64,000 nt of DNA from Bradyrhizobium pachyrhizi (GCF_001189245.1 NZ_LFIQ01000119.1:380606-444605), one strand, 5' to 3'; positions 8,328-17,644 are shown, counted from the stretch's first letter. A program made the numbers and translations. Notes: generated by a model from the letters alone, not told the origin.

Positions 8328-9371
8328 TCAGGTACGTCTTGGGGGCCCCAGCGACGCGCGCGGGATGAACTCGTTGGGCACGAGCACGCGCCGCGGCTCG
8401 CGCGGACCGTCGTTTCGGATGCGATCGAGCAGCATGCCGGCCGCAATCCGGCCGACCTCCGCCTGATCCCAGCCGATGATGGCGACCGCCGGCGAGACGA
8501 GCTCGGCGAGTTCGGAATGGCCCGACGCGATCAGCGACACGTCCTCCGGTATCCGCAGGCCTCGCCCGCGCACCGCGCGCAGCACGCCAGACAGCATGTC
8601 GATGCCGCCGGAAATGATCGCGGTCGGAGGGTTGCGCTGGCCGAGCAATGCCGAGGTGATACGAAATCCCGCGCCGGGCAGGAAGCTCCCCGCGTGAACG
8701 AGCGAAGGATCAGGCTCGAGATTTCGCGCGGCAAAAGCCTCCTGATAGCCGCGAACGCGTTCGCGCGCCGGATAGAGCCCGGCGTCGCCGGTGATCAGCG
8801 CCACGCGCCGATGACCGAGATCCAGCAAATGACTGACCGCGACGCGCATCCCTTCAGCGTGATCGGCCATAACGGCATCAGTCCAATCCGGCTGATCACG
8901 ATCGATCAGCACGATCGGAATATCGAGATCGCGCAGGAAGGCCTCGAACTCACCGGCGACCGGCGTGTACGGCCCCATCATCACGCCGTCGGCCTGCCGC
9001 CGCGACAGCCGGCTGAGCAGCTCCCGCTCACGCTCCTTGCGGCCTTCCGAGTTGGAGATGAGCAGCGAGAAGCCGACCTCGTCCAGCACGTCGTGCGCGG
9101 CTTTGACGAAACCCGCGAGTTGCGGAATGTTGATCTCACGCAAGATGCAGCCGATCGTGTGGGTCGACCGGATGCGCATGCTCTGCGCCACCGCGTTCGG
9201 CGTATAGCCCAGATCGTCGATTGCGCGCTGGACCTTCCGGCGGATGTCGGGATGGACGGTGGCATTGGCATTGAGCACCCGCGACACCGTGCCGGTCGAA
9301 ACGCCCGCTGCGGTCGCCACGTCGCGGATCGTCAATTTGCTTCCGCGACCTGCCGTTTGCTGTTCTGCCAT
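8328..9371 (-). CDS. LacI-family transcriptional regulator
   Basis: DNA-binding regulator of about 347 residues. The N-terminal helix-turn-helix reads LTIRDVATAAGVSTGTVSR with the hinge helix region LGYTPNAVAQSMR, followed by a periplasmic-binding-protein-like effector domain (HTIGCILREINIPQ... to the end). Start options are the ATG at 9371, the ATG at 9377 or a GTG at 9407. It lies inside the catabolic gene string, upstream of the old yellow enzyme gene. The likely operator is the perfect palindrome at 23718-23731 in the divergent promoter region, whose central CG and TGAAACGTTTCA pattern fit LacI-family sites. The effector is probably the pathway substrate or an intermediate. Confidence 0.9.
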   Translation of the reverse strand: MAEQQTAGRGSKLTIRDVATAAGVSTGTVSRVLNANATVHPDIRRKVQRAIDDLGYTPNAVAQSMRIRSTHTIGCILREINIPQLAGFVKAAHDVLDEVGFSLLISNSEGRKERERELLSRLSRRQADGVMMGPYTPVAGEFEAFLRDLDIPIVLIDRDQPDWTDAVMADHAEGMRVAVSHLLDLGHRRVALITGDAGLYPARERVRGYQEAFAARNLEPDPSLVHAGSFLPGAGFRITSALLGQRNPPTAIISGGIDMLSGVLRAVRGRGLRIPEDVSLIASGHSELAELVSPAVAIIGWDQAEVGRIAAGMLLDRIRNDGPREPRRVLVPNEFIPRASLGPPRRT

Positions 9372-9510
9372 CACCATCACCGGGGCTGAGACCTCAATCC
9401 CCTGCACAATACGCGGAAGCCAATTCGGCCGCAGGTGCTATCAGCCGGCCGAAGGCAAATGATTTGTGCATTTCTCCACCGTGATCCAAACGGCCTGGCC
9501 TCCCGTCCTT

Positions 9511-9520
9511 GTTCCGGAAC
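9511..9520. promoter_or_regulatory. Short palindrome upstream of the LacI regulator gene
   Basis: GTTCCGGAAC is a perfect 10-bp palindrome in the roughly 150-base gap between the MBL hydrolase stop and the regulator start. This is the largest gap in this part of the gene string and could hold an internal promoter. The sequence differs from the candidate operator at 23.7 kb, so direct autoregulation through it is not implied. Confidence 0.2.
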
Positions 9521-9554
9521 GATCAGATGGCGTCGGCTTCGACGATATTGCGGC

Positions 9555-10442
9555 TCATACTTCGAACGCCCACTGCTCCGCCACCAGGCTGTATCGGCCT
9601 GCCTCGCGCCGCATATGTCCGAACCCGGGGAAATGCAGATGCATGCCGCCGACCAGCATGTCGTCAGTGACCACCATGTCGAACATCATCTGACGAGCGG
9701 CCGCGGCGGCCTCGGGGTCGGTGTCGAATTCCATCGTCACTTCCGGACGTGCAACCTGGATCTCCGGCACATGGACCGTGTCCCCCCAAACCACCATTGA
9801 TTCGCCGCCGCACGATACGACATAGGCGGCGTGGCCGGGGGTATGACCGTGGATCGGGATCGCCGTGACGCCCGGGAGCACCTCGCCCTTCCGGAAAGTC
9901 TTGACGCGATCGGCAGCCATATAGGGCTTCAGCTGGGTGCGGCCGGCCTCGAAATAGCGGCGCCGGGGCCGCTCGGCCGCCTTGGCCATCGCCTCATCGT
10001 TGAACCAGTGATTGATCTCGTTCTCATGGACGATGACTTCCGCATTGGGAAACAGCCGCGTTCCGGTTGCGGCATCTGTCAGCCCGTTGGAATGGTCGGG
10101 ATGAACATGGGTCAGCAGCACCGCGTCGACCGAGGCCGGATCGATGCCGGCGGCAGCGAGATTTGCCGGCAGGCGGCCGCAGGTCGGCCCCATCAGATCC
10201 GCTGATCCGCAGTCGATCAGGTAGGTCCGGTTGTCCATGCGCACGGCAAAGGCGTTGACCGAGATGCGCGGCGGCGAGGTGCGATGATCGCGCGCCAGAA
10301 TGGCTTTGGTTTCCTCCTCGGGGATATTGCGAAAGATCGTGTATCCCATGTCGACGTAACCATCGCTGAGGCCTGTGACCAGCGCATCGCCAAGCTTGCG
10401 GTGATAGACTCCTGCGACTTGCGTTGAGGGTGAAGTGCTCAT
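9555..10442 (-). CDS. MBL-fold metallo-hydrolase
   Basis: Metallo-beta-lactamase-fold hydrolase of 295 residues. The zinc motif HVHPDH is present with His112, His114, Asp116 and His117, followed by the downstream metal His in IHGHTPGHAAY. No signal peptide is visible, so it is probably cytosolic. Members of this family hydrolyse lactones and thioesters, which would suit a degradation pathway. The ATG at 10442 has AGGGGA upstream and overlaps the racemase stop (ATGA), so I prefer it over an ATG six codons upstream. It belongs to the long catabolic gene string. Confidence 0.85.
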   Translation of the reverse strand: MSTSPSTQVAGVYHRKLGDALVTGLSDGYVDMGYTIFRNIPEEETKAILARDHRTSPPRISVNAFAVRMDNRTYLIDCGSADLMGPTCGRLPANLAAAGIDPASVDAVLLTHVHPDHSNGLTDAATGTRLFPNAEVIVHENEINHWFNDEAMAKAAERPRRRYFEAGRTQLKPYMAADRVKTFRKGEVLPGVTAIPIHGHTPGHAAYVVSCGGESMVVWGDTVHVPEIQVARPEVTMEFDTDPEAAAAARQMMFDMVVTDDMLVGGMHLHFPGFGHMRREAGRYSLVAEQWAFEV

Positions 10443-11263
10443 TGTGCGTCCCCTTGCCAAAATCTTGCAACGATCGCTGCATCGTCGCGCCTGTGGTGCC
10501 AGCTCCGGCCCACGCCAAGTTGTGCCTTCGACCAGAGCCTGATCTGCATCAGCGCGTAGGCCCAGGTGACGGCAAACACGTCCATCACGGGAGCGCCGGC
10601 GATGCGATGGACGCCGTGACGAACAAGGAGTTCCGCCAGCACACCTTCCGCCGGAATGATGACGTCAGCGCCGCGCGCCACCAGGCGCTCGGCCGCGGCC
10701 GTGAAATTTGCGATGACCGGAGCCGGGTCGGCGTAAGCACGCGCCAGCTGCGGCTCGTCGAGCGGCGGATCCATCGCCGCGACCTCCAGCACACGCGCGG
10801 CGAGCTTGTGCTTGTCGACCGCAACCTTGGTCATCCACTGCACCGCCGGCGCATTGGAGATCAATGCCACATAGCTGCCGAGCGAGCAGCCGACCAGCAG
10901 GCCGCTCTCGGTCAGCGAGGCGACGGGAATATCCACCGCGGAGCGGATCTCGCGCAGAAACGGTTCGCTGAACGAACCGATCACGAAGGCATCATAACCC
11001 TGCCGCTCGGCCGCGATCGCATTGTCGATCACCCGGCTGAGAATGCGGTGATAGGCGAATGCATTGCCGAGCACCGCAGTGGCCGAAGCGCCGGCGTATG
11101 ATCCGGACGGAAGCCCGTGGACGACGACCTCGGCGTCGTCGCCAAGAATTTCCGCCGCATGGGCCTCGAGCGCGCGCTTGTAGACTTCGAGATGATCGAG
11201 CTCGTTGACCGACTGGTGCCAGATGCGCGGCGTCGATCCCTTCCCAGCCATTGCCGCGCTCAT
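10439..11263 (-). CDS. Asp/Glu/hydantoin racemase-like protein
   Basis: A 274-residue protein starting with PRIWHQSVNELDHL and carrying the repeated alpha/beta fold pattern of the Asp/Glu racemase superfamily (AYHRILSRVIDNAIAAERQGYDAFVIGSFSEP, then VASLTESGLLVGCSLGSYVALI). The superfamily also includes hydantoin racemase and maleate isomerase. The usual Cys pair is not in its textbook context, so cis-trans isomerase or decarboxylase-like activity is possible. Both ends overlap neighbours by four bases, which indicates strict translational coupling in the catabolic operon. Confidence 0.75.
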   Translation of the reverse strand: MSAAMAGKGSTPRIWHQSVNELDHLEVYKRALEAHAAEILGDDAEVVVHGLPSGSYAGASATAVLGNAFAYHRILSRVIDNAIAAERQGYDAFVIGSFSEPFLREIRSAVDIPVASLTESGLLVGCSLGSYVALISNAPAVQWMTKVAVDKHKLAARVLEVAAMDPPLDEPQLARAYADPAPVIANFTAAAERLVARGADVIIPAEGVLAELLVRHGVHRIAGAPVMDVFAVTWAYALMQIRLWSKAQLGVGRSWHHRRDDAAIVARFWQGDAQ

Positions 11264-12633
11264 GCGTCGCTCCGGTCGTTGGTCAGGCGCAGCGAACGGA
11301 TCGACCTGAGGTCCTCGATATTCCAGAGCTGCTCGAACAGGGCGTCGGCCTCGCCTTGCTTGAACACCCGGGTCGCGCAGTCCATGAACTTATCCTGCAG
11401 TTCGTCGCGCGAAAGCGGGCGCTGCCAGCTGCCCTTGGCATGAACCACCGGCGCGTGCTCAAGCACTTCGCCCGATGTCAACACGACGCTGACGCAGTCG
11501 GCCGGCGCGAACGGCTGATCTCCCGGCATGATTTCATCGGTTGTCGTACAGTGGACCTTGGCGAAGGTAGCGCCGACGTCGGGCCGCGAGACGAACTCGT
11601 CGGTGAGCTCGGACAGCCCGACGCGGCCGGCGATCAGCGCGGCGGTCATCGCGAATTCCATGCTGAACTTGGCCTCGAGACCGGTCTGCGGATTGGTGTT
11701 GCGCAACATCAGCCTTTGGGTGACGCCGGTGTGGACCCGAATTTCCTTCACGTCGTCGGGTTTGAGCTTGTGCGCATTCACCAGGCCAATCATCGCGTCG
11801 ATCGAACGATGGGTCGCATAGCAGGTCGGATAGCGCTTTACATTGATGCCGAGATCGGCAAGCCGCCAGTTGCGGCCGATATCGATCGTGCCGTTTTCGA
11901 TATCCGGCGTGCCCGAGGGCGAATGGGCGCGCAGGAAGCCGGTTTGGTGCTCGAGCACGTCCAGCGATGCGGTAAATCCCTGATCGGCGAGACGCGCGGC
12001 AAGCACGCCAGATTGGGCGGTGCGACCGGCATGCAGCGATTTGGTCATGGTGCCGAAATTGGCGACCAGTCCGGAGGCGAGCGAAGCGGCGATCGCGATG
12101 GCATGCGCGGTCTTCGTGGAGTCGAGATTGCGCAGCCGCGCACAGGCGGCCGCGGTGGCAAGCGCACCCATCACGGCCGTCGGATGAAAGCCGCGCTCAT
12201 GGAGGTGACCGGGCTCCAGCGCAATGACCTGCGCCCAAACTTCGTAGCCCGCGGCATAGGCGGCAAGCGCGTCGGCGCCGCCGGAGTCGAGCGACCAGCC
12301 TTCGGCCAGGATGGCCGGCACCAGCACGGTGCTCGGATGTCCGGCCAGCGCCACGTCGTCATAGTCGAGCACATGCGCCGCGACACCGTTGACGAGCGCG
12401 GCATCCGGCGCCGCGAGATTGCGACCCGACGGAACCTCGGGCGCGCCGTCGTTCTGGGTGGACGCGGCCACCATCGCCGACACGATCCGCACCGGCTGCT
12501 CGGCGGCGCCAGCGATCATGACGCCGACGCAGTCGATGATGCCGGTCCGCGCCGCCTCGCGGCAGCGGCCGGACAGATCGGACAGCTTGAGGCCGGCTAC
12601 AAAATTCGCCGTCTGACGCGTGATATCCAGCAT
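11260..12633 (-). CDS. MmgE/PrpD family protein (first copy)
   Basis: A 457-residue member of the MmgE/PrpD family, which includes 2-methylcitrate dehydratase, cis-aconitate decarboxylase and iminodisuccinate epimerase. Recognisable are the N-terminal helical half with IIDCVGVMIAG and VNGVAAHVLDYDDVALAGHPS, and the lid domain beginning near IKRYPTCYATHRSIDAMIGL. It overlaps the racemase start by four bases and lies 11 bases after the acyl-CoA dehydrogenase gene. A second, distinct family member is 5 kb upstream in the same string. The substrate is presumably a branched di- or tricarboxylate. Confidence 0.85.
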   Translation of the reverse strand: MLDITRQTANFVAGLKLSDLSGRCREAARTGIIDCVGVMIAGAAEQPVRIVSAMVAASTQNDGAPEVPSGRNLAAPDAALVNGVAAHVLDYDDVALAGHPSTVLVPAILAEGWSLDSGGADALAAYAAGYEVWAQVIALEPGHLHERGFHPTAVMGALATAAACARLRNLDSTKTAHAIAIAASLASGLVANFGTMTKSLHAGRTAQSGVLAARLADQGFTASLDVLEHQTGFLRAHSPSGTPDIENGTIDIGRNWRLADLGINVKRYPTCYATHRSIDAMIGLVNAHKLKPDDVKEIRVHTGVTQRLMLRNTNPQTGLEAKFSMEFAMTAALIAGRVGLSELTDEFVSRPDVGATFAKVHCTTTDEIMPGDQPFAPADCVSVVLTSGEVLEHAPVVHAKGSWQRPLSRDELQDKFMDCATRVFKQGEADALFEQLWNIEDLRSIRSLRLTNDRSDA

Positions 12634-12644
12634 GGGTCGTCTCC

Positions 12645-13847
12645 TCAGTAGGAACGCGGAAGACCGAGCACGTGCTGCGCCACAAAGGCCAGCACCATGT
12701 TGGTCGAGATTGGGGCTGTCTGGTAAAGACGGACCTCACGCCATTTGCGCTCGACGTCGTATTCCTGCGCAAAGGCGAAGCCGCCATGGGTCTGGAATGT
12801 CGTATCGGCCGCCTTCCAGGTGGCCTCCGACGCCAGCAGCTTGGCGATGTTGGCGTCTGCTCCGCAGGGCTGCCCAGCCTGGAACAGCGCGGCGGCACGG
12901 CGGCACATCATGTCGGCGGCTTCGAGTTCGGCGTAGGCACGCGCCAGTGGAAACTGGATGCCCTGATTCTGGCCGATCGATCGTCCGAAGACGCGCCGCT
13001 CATTGGCATAGGCGACACCCTTGCCGAGAAGCCAGCGCCCGTCGCCCACACATTCGGAGGCGACCAGGATCCGCTCGGCGTTCATGCCGTCGAGGATGTA
13101 GCGAAAGCCCTTGCCTTCCTCCCCGATGAGATTGGCGGCGGGCACTTTCAGGTTCTCGATGAACACCTCTGTCGTGTTGTGATTGACCATCGCCTTGATC
13201 GGACGGATTTCGACGCCGTTGCCCTTGGCCTCACGCAAGTCGACGAGGAACACCGAAAGTCCGTCGGTGCGCCGCTTCACCTGATCGACCGGACTGGTGC
13301 GCGCCAGCAGCAGCATCAGGTCGGAGTGCAGCGCCCGCGACGTCCAGACCTTCTGGCCGTTGACGACATAGACATCCCCCTGACGCTCGGCGCGAGTCTT
13401 GAGCTGGGTGGTATCGGAGCCGGTATTGGGCTCGGTCACGCCAAAGGCCTGCAGCCGCAGCCGGCCCGCCGCGATCTCCGGCAGGTAGGTCCGCTTCTGG
13501 GTCTCGTTGCCGTGACGGAGCAATGTACCCATGATGTACATCTGGGCATGCGCGGGACTGGCGCTGCAGCCGTTCGCATTGATCTCTTCGAGGATCACCG
13601 CGGCCGCACGCAGCGGCAGGCCCGAACCGCCATACTCCTCCGGGATCAGCGCGCCGAGGAATCCCGCTTCCGTCAACGCCGCGACGAATTCGGTCGGATA
13701 GGCGCTTTGATCGTCGAGCTTGCGCCAGTATTCGCCCGGAAAGCCCTTGCAGATCTGCCGCACCGTGTTGCGCAGGTCGGAGAAATCCTCGCCCAACGCG
13801 ACGGTGACCTCCATGTCGGCGGGTTGGGCGGCGTCGTGATAGTTCAT
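12645..13847 (-). CDS. Acyl-CoA dehydrogenase
   Basis: FAD-dependent acyl-CoA dehydrogenase of 400 residues, forming a C2-C3 double bond in a CoA thioester. Characteristic stretches are PEEYGGSGLPLRAAAVILEE in the N-terminal helical domain, FGVTEPNTGSDTTQLKT of the middle domain, and GRSIGQNQGIQFPLARAYAE plus QTHGGFAFAQEYDVER in the C-terminal domain. The frame stays open far upstream, but GAAAGGA precedes the ATG at 13847 and homology begins there, so the longer version is rejected. It lies 11 bases after the HMG-CoA-lyase-like gene. Confidence 0.92.
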   Translation of the reverse strand: MNYHDAAQPADMEVTVALGEDFSDLRNTVRQICKGFPGEYWRKLDDQSAYPTEFVAALTEAGFLGALIPEEYGGSGLPLRAAAVILEEINANGCSASPAHAQMYIMGTLLRHGNETQKRTYLPEIAAGRLRLQAFGVTEPNTGSDTTQLKTRAERQGDVYVVNGQKVWTSRALHSDLMLLLARTSPVDQVKRRTDGLSVFLVDLREAKGNGVEIRPIKAMVNHNTTEVFIENLKVPAANLIGEEGKGFRYILDGMNAERILVASECVGDGRWLLGKGVAYANERRVFGRSIGQNQGIQFPLARAYAELEAADMMCRRAAALFQAGQPCGADANIAKLLASEATWKAADTTFQTHGGFAFAQEYDVERKWREVRLYQTAPISTNMVLAFVAQHVLGLPRSY

Positions 13848-13858
13848 GTCATATCCTT

Positions 13859-14794
13859 TCAGGCGGCGGCGCTGGCCGACACGCGGAACGTTTTGGGCAG
13901 GCCGGCGCGGGCGATCGCGCCGGAGAACCGTTCGCCGGGCAGCCAGCTCTCGACCTCGCGTCGCAAGGCAACCAGCCGCTCGACATCGGCGCCGGTATCG
14001 AAACCAAGTTGTTCGAGCAGGAAAACGGTATCCTCGGTGTCGATGTTGCCGGTGGCGCCGGGTGCGAACGGACAGCCGCCGAGTCCGGCGAGGGATGCAT
14101 CGAACGCGCGTACACCCGCATCCAGTGCCGCCGTCACATTGGCGAGACCGAGACCGCGCGTGTCGTGGAAGTGGCAGGCGACCGGCAGTGGACGCACCGC
14201 TGCGATCACTGCGCCCATCAGGCGGCGGACCTGACCCGGATCGCCATAGCCGACCGTGTCGGCGACGATGATCTCGTCGGCGCCCATCCCGGCGAGCCGC
14301 ACCGCGATCTCGACCACTCGTGCCTCCGATACCGCCCCCGAGATCGTGCAGCCGAACGCGGTCGCGATGCCCGCACCAAGTCCGATTCGTGCTCCGGGGC
14401 GCTGATCGCGCGCCGCAGCGATGCGCGCGAAGTCCTGCAACGACTCCTCGGTGCTGCGGCGAACATTGGCCTGATTGTGCTCCTCGCTCGCCGAAAGCAC
14501 GTAGTTGACGATTGGCACACCGAGCGCGAAGGCGCGCTCGGCCCCCTTCAGATTCGGAACCAGAACCGACGGCCGCAAGCCCGGCATTGTCAGTGCCCCG
14601 CGGGCCACCTCCTCCGCGTCGGCAAATTGCGGGATCACCTTGGCCGGCACGAATGAGGTCACCTCGATCTCGCGGATTCCGGCCTCCACCGCGCCACGGC
14701 ACCAGGACAGCTTGCGCGCGCTCGGCAAGATGGTCTTGACCATCTGAATGCCGTCGCGGGGTCCGACCTCGCGAACATGAGCTTTCTCACGCAC
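13859..14794 (-). CDS. Hydroxymethylglutaryl-CoA lyase family protein
   Basis: TIM-barrel lyase of 311 residues that would split a 3-hydroxy-3-methylglutaryl-CoA-like thioester into acetyl-CoA and a keto acid. Visible active-site motifs are VREVGPRDGIQ with Arg13/Asp14, the metal ligands in ACHFHDTRG, and the glycine-rich Cys loop GGCPFAPGATGN. The start is a GTG at 14794 preceded by a strong AGGAGGAGG; upstream in-frame codons lie in the neighbouring gene. No carboxylase of the leucine pathway is nearby, so the substrate may be an HMG-CoA analogue such as a citramalyl-type thioester rather than leucine-derived HMG-CoA. Confidence 0.9.
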   Translation of the reverse strand: MREKAHVREVGPRDGIQMVKTILPSARKLSWCRGAVEAGIREIEVTSFVPAKVIPQFADAEEVARGALTMPGLRPSVLVPNLKGAERAFALGVPIVNYVLSASEEHNQANVRRSTEESLQDFARIAAARDQRPGARIGLGAGIATAFGCTISGAVSEARVVEIAVRLAGMGADEIIVADTVGYGDPGQVRRLMGAVIAAVRPLPVACHFHDTRGLGLANVTAALDAGVRAFDASLAGLGGCPFAPGATGNIDTEDTVFLLEQLGFDTGADVERLVALRREVESWLPGERFSGAIARAGLPKTFRVSASAAA

Positions 14795-14807
14795 TTCGCG
14801 CCTCCTC

Positions 14808-15602
14808 CTACTTGCCTTGAAAGTTGGGTTTGCGGCGCTCGTTGAACGCCAGCACGCCTTCGCGTCGGTCCGCCGTCGGGACCAGACGGTTGTAGGCTTC
14901 GATCTCGAAGGCGAGGCCATCGGCGAGCGACATCTGCAAACCGCGATGGATCGCCTGCTTGGCCTGGCGCACCGAGATCGGGCCATTGGCAGCGATGCGA
15001 TGGGCGATGGCGAAGGTCGCCTCCAGCAATTCCCCTGGCCGCAGCACCCGATTGACCAGCCCCCACTGCTCGGCCTCGGCGGCCGAGAACGGCTGCCCGG
15101 ACAGGATCAATTCCTTGGCGCGGCGCTCGCCGACGGCGCGCGGCAGATTCTGCGTGCCGCCGCCACCTGGCATGATGCCGAGCGTCACTTCGGTCAGCGC
15201 GAAGCGTGCATTGGTCGAGGCGTAGACGAAGTCGAGCGCCGCCGCGATCTCGCAGCCGCCGCCATAGGCCGCACCATTGATCGCGCCGATCACGGGAATC
15301 GGACAGCCCAGCAGAGCGCGCAGCATGCGCTCGAAGACCAGATGCTGCGCCTGCCAGGCCTCGTCCGTCATGCCGTTGCGCTGCTTCAGATCGCCCCCGG
15401 CGCAGAACGCCTTGTCGCCGTGTCCGGTCAGGATCACCGCGCGCAACCCCTCGATGTCGGTCGAGAAGCCCTCGAACAGTTCCACCAGATCGAGGCCCAT
15501 CTGGGTGTTCATCGCATTCGACGCTTCCGGCCGGTGCAACGTGACCAGCAGGATATCGCCATCACGCCGTTCGACCTTGATGGTCTGGAAATCAGTTCGC
15601 AT
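14808..15602 (-). CDS. Enoyl-CoA hydratase/isomerase family protein
   Basis: Crotonase-fold protein of 264 residues. The CoA oxyanion-hole segments AFCAGGDLKQ and NGAAYGGGCEIA are present, and both glutamates used for hydration are in place: Glu118 in GGGCEIA and Glu138 in LTEVTLGIMPGGGGTQ. It should hydrate a 2-enoyl-CoA made by the acyl-CoA dehydrogenase two genes downstream. The chosen ATG at 15602 overlaps the CoA-transferase end by 11 bases; a longer open frame upstream is antisense-biased noise. Confidence 0.92.
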   Translation of the reverse strand: MRTDFQTIKVERRDGDILLVTLHRPEASNAMNTQMGLDLVELFEGFSTDIEGLRAVILTGHGDKAFCAGGDLKQRNGMTDEAWQAQHLVFERMLRALLGCPIPVIGAINGAAYGGGCEIAAALDFVYASTNARFALTEVTLGIMPGGGGTQNLPRAVGERRAKELILSGQPFSAAEAEQWGLVNRVLRPGELLEATFAIAHRIAANGPISVRQAKQAIHRGLQMSLADGLAFEIEAYNRLVPTADRREGVLAFNERRKPNFQGK

Positions 15603-16755
15603 TGATGGCTCCCTTGCTCGCAGGCTTTCGAAGAATGGCATTGTGCTGGCCGAGCGCCGGCGCAGCGGTGCGTGCGCGCGGTCGCGTACCGTCGAAGGCA
15701 AGCGGAACGCCGACAAGATCGATATCGTCGCCGGCACATCGCACCATCATGTCGAGCGCGCGGGTTTGCGGATGCTCCGCAACCTGATCGGTGGTCAGCA
15801 GCGGTGCATTGGGAACCCCGGCCCCGTCGAGAATGCCGCCAAGCGCATCGGCCGTATACTTACGCACCGCGGCCGCGATTTGCGGGATCAGTCGTTCGCG
15901 GTTGACGACCCTTGCCGCGTTGGTCGCGAAGTCAGGATCATGCGCAAGCGCTTCGAGATTCAACGCCACGCACAGCTTGCGGAACAGATTGTCGTTGCCG
16001 GCGGCAATCATCAGCCATCCGTCGGACGCCTCAAATGCCTGATAGGGCGCGATTTCCGCGGTGCCCGATCCATAGGGCTTGCGCACCTCACCTGACGCCG
16101 CATAGCCGGCCAGCGGAACGGTCATCCACGCGAGCCCGGTCTCGTAAAGCGAGGTCGCAATGCTGCGACCCTGACCGCCCTTGTTGCGCGCCACCAACGC
16201 AGCGAGCATGCCGATCACTGCCCACATGCCGGACCCCATGTCGACCAGCGAGACGCCGACACGCACCGGCGGCCGTCCGCCCTCGCCGGTGACGCTCATG
16301 ATGCCGGTGCTGGCCTGGGCGAGCGGATCGTAGCCGGGCTTGCTGGCGAGCGGCCCCTTGGCGCCGAACGCGCCGATGTCGCACCAGATCAGCGATGGCT
16401 TCGCGGCGCTAAGCGCATCCGCGGTGAGACCAAACTTGTCCAGAATGCCGGGCCGCAGATTCTGGATGACGGCATCCGCCTCGTTCAGGATCAGCGACTT
16501 CAGCCTCTCGCAATCCTCCGCTGCACCGAAATCGACGGTGATGCCTTCCTTGCCGCGATTGAGACTATGGAACACACTTGCCGTCCCGTTCCAGAACGGC
16601 GGCCCCCAGCCACGCGCATAATCGCCACTCTTGGGATTTTCGACCTTGACCACGCGAGCGCCGAGATCGGCCAGAATCAGTCCGGCATAGGGGGCGGCCA
16701 CGCTGTGTCCGAGTTCAACCACGGTGATACCAGCGAGCGGCTTGTCAACGTCCAT
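15592..16755 (-). CDS. CaiB/BaiF family III CoA-transferase
   Basis: Family III CoA-transferase of 387 residues, moving CoA between carboxylic acids. It starts with the typical LAGITVVELGHSVAAPYAGLILADLGARVVKVE; the catalytic Asp is probably Asp143 in SKPGYDPLAQASTG. The ATG at 16755 has GGGAGG at suitable distance. With the AMP-dependent ligase of the divergent operon, the locus has two independent ways to load a substrate onto CoA. The 79 bases upstream, to the SDR gene, are the largest gap in this part of the string. Confidence 0.92.
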   Translation of the reverse strand: MDVDKPLAGITVVELGHSVAAPYAGLILADLGARVVKVENPKSGDYARGWGPPFWNGTASVFHSLNRGKEGITVDFGAAEDCERLKSLILNEADAVIQNLRPGILDKFGLTADALSAAKPSLIWCDIGAFGAKGPLASKPGYDPLAQASTGIMSVTGEGGRPPVRVGVSLVDMGSGMWAVIGMLAALVARNKGGQGRSIATSLYETGLAWMTVPLAGYAASGEVRKPYGSGTAEIAPYQAFEASDGWLMIAAGNDNLFRKLCVALNLEALAHDPDFATNAARVVNRERLIPQIAAAVRKYTADALGGILDGAGVPNAPLLTTDQVAEHPQTRALDMMVRCAGDDIDLVGVPLAFDGTRPRARTAAPALGQHNAILRKPASKGAINAN

Positions 16756-16834
16756 CAAATCCTCCCGGCCGCCGCAAGGGCCGCCGCCGTTCCTGTTGTC
16801 ATCAATCGGTTCATCACGTCGAGCGGCGTCGCTT

Positions 16835-17644
16835 TCACGACTTGTCCTGCGCATTGTCGGCAACCAGCACCGCGCCGTTGACGAAGCTCGCGCGGTCGGA
16901 CAGCGCGAAGACAATCAAATTGGCGAGTTCCTCCGGCGTGCCCCAGCGCGTGTTGCGCATCGAATTATTTTCCGACCAGCGCTTGCGTTCGGCTTCCGCC
17001 TCCTCTTCGCCCAGATTGCGCTTGGCGAGTTCGCGCTCCCATTTTGCAAAACGTTCCGGAGTATTGACGAACCCAGGAACGACGCAGTTGACGCGAATGT
17101 TGTGCGGCCCGAATTCGTTGGCGAGAATCTTGGAGAAGCGGATTTCGGCCGACTTGGCCGGACCGGTGCAGGACGACAGGAACGGCGGCATCGTCACCAT
17201 GATCCCGGTTTCGCCCGACACGTTGACGATGCTGCCGCCGTTCTGCTCGATCATGATCGGGATGATGCGCTGACAGATACGGAACTGAGCGAAGAAATTG
17301 ATCGCCATGCCGTATTGCAATTCCTCGTCGGTGACTTCGAGGAACGGCTTGTAGGTGCCGGTGCCGGCATTGTTGACCAGGATGTCGATACGGCCGAGAC
17401 GGTCGCGGGCGACCGCCGGCAGCCGCTCGATCTGCTTCAGATCCGTCACATCAAGCGACAGCGTTTCGACCTTGACGCCGGTGCTCCGCTCGACGTCAGA
17501 ACGACATTCGGCCAGCGCGTCCTCGCGGCGCGCGCAGACCAGAACCTTGACACCCTCCTCCGCCAGCAAGCGTACGGTCTCGAGACCAATGCCCTTGCTG
17601 CCGCCGGTGACGATCGCAGTCTTGCCTTCAAGTCCAAGTTTCAT
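16835..17644 (-). CDS. Short-chain dehydrogenase/reductase with altered catalytic motif
   Basis: Rossmann-fold SDR of 269 residues with the cofactor motif TGGSKGIG (13-20) and the structural NNAG (91-94). The usual YxxxK active site is replaced: the lysine (Lys164) is preceded four residues earlier by Thr160 in SCTGPAK. I checked this codon by codon on the minus strand. The segment between the catalytic-type Ser143 and this site is also a few residues longer than normal. It may be a divergent SDR subgroup or have lost classical activity. It overlaps the second MmgE/PrpD gene by four bases. Its likely role is oxidation of a hydroxyacyl intermediate. Confidence 0.85.
   Translation of the reverse strand: MKLGLEGKTAIVTGGSKGIGLETVRLLAEEGVKVLVCARREDALAECRSDVERSTGVKVETLSLDVTDLKQIERLPAVARDRLGRIDILVNNAGTGTYKPFLEVTDEELQYGMAINFFAQFRICQRIIPIMIEQNGGSIVNVSGETGIMVTMPPFLSSCTGPAKSAEIRFSKILANEFGPHNIRVNCVVPGFVNTPERFAKWERELAKRNLGEEEAEAERKRWSENNSMRNTRWGTPEELANLIVFALSDRASFVNGAVLVADNAQDKS

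Noticed and set aside
7082..8368. Long open frame on the plus strand opposite the old yellow enzyme gene
   Set aside because: No family motif; composition is that of an antisense frame in GC-rich DNA, and the minus strand encodes a clear FMN enzyme.
11251..12651. Open frame of over 460 codons on the plus strand
   Set aside because: Antisense to the first MmgE/PrpD gene; rich in Arg, His and Gly without any motif.
12672..14234. Open frame of about 520 codons on the plus strand
   Set aside because: Lies over acyl-CoA dehydrogenase and HMG-CoA-lyase-like genes, both with conserved active sites on the other strand.
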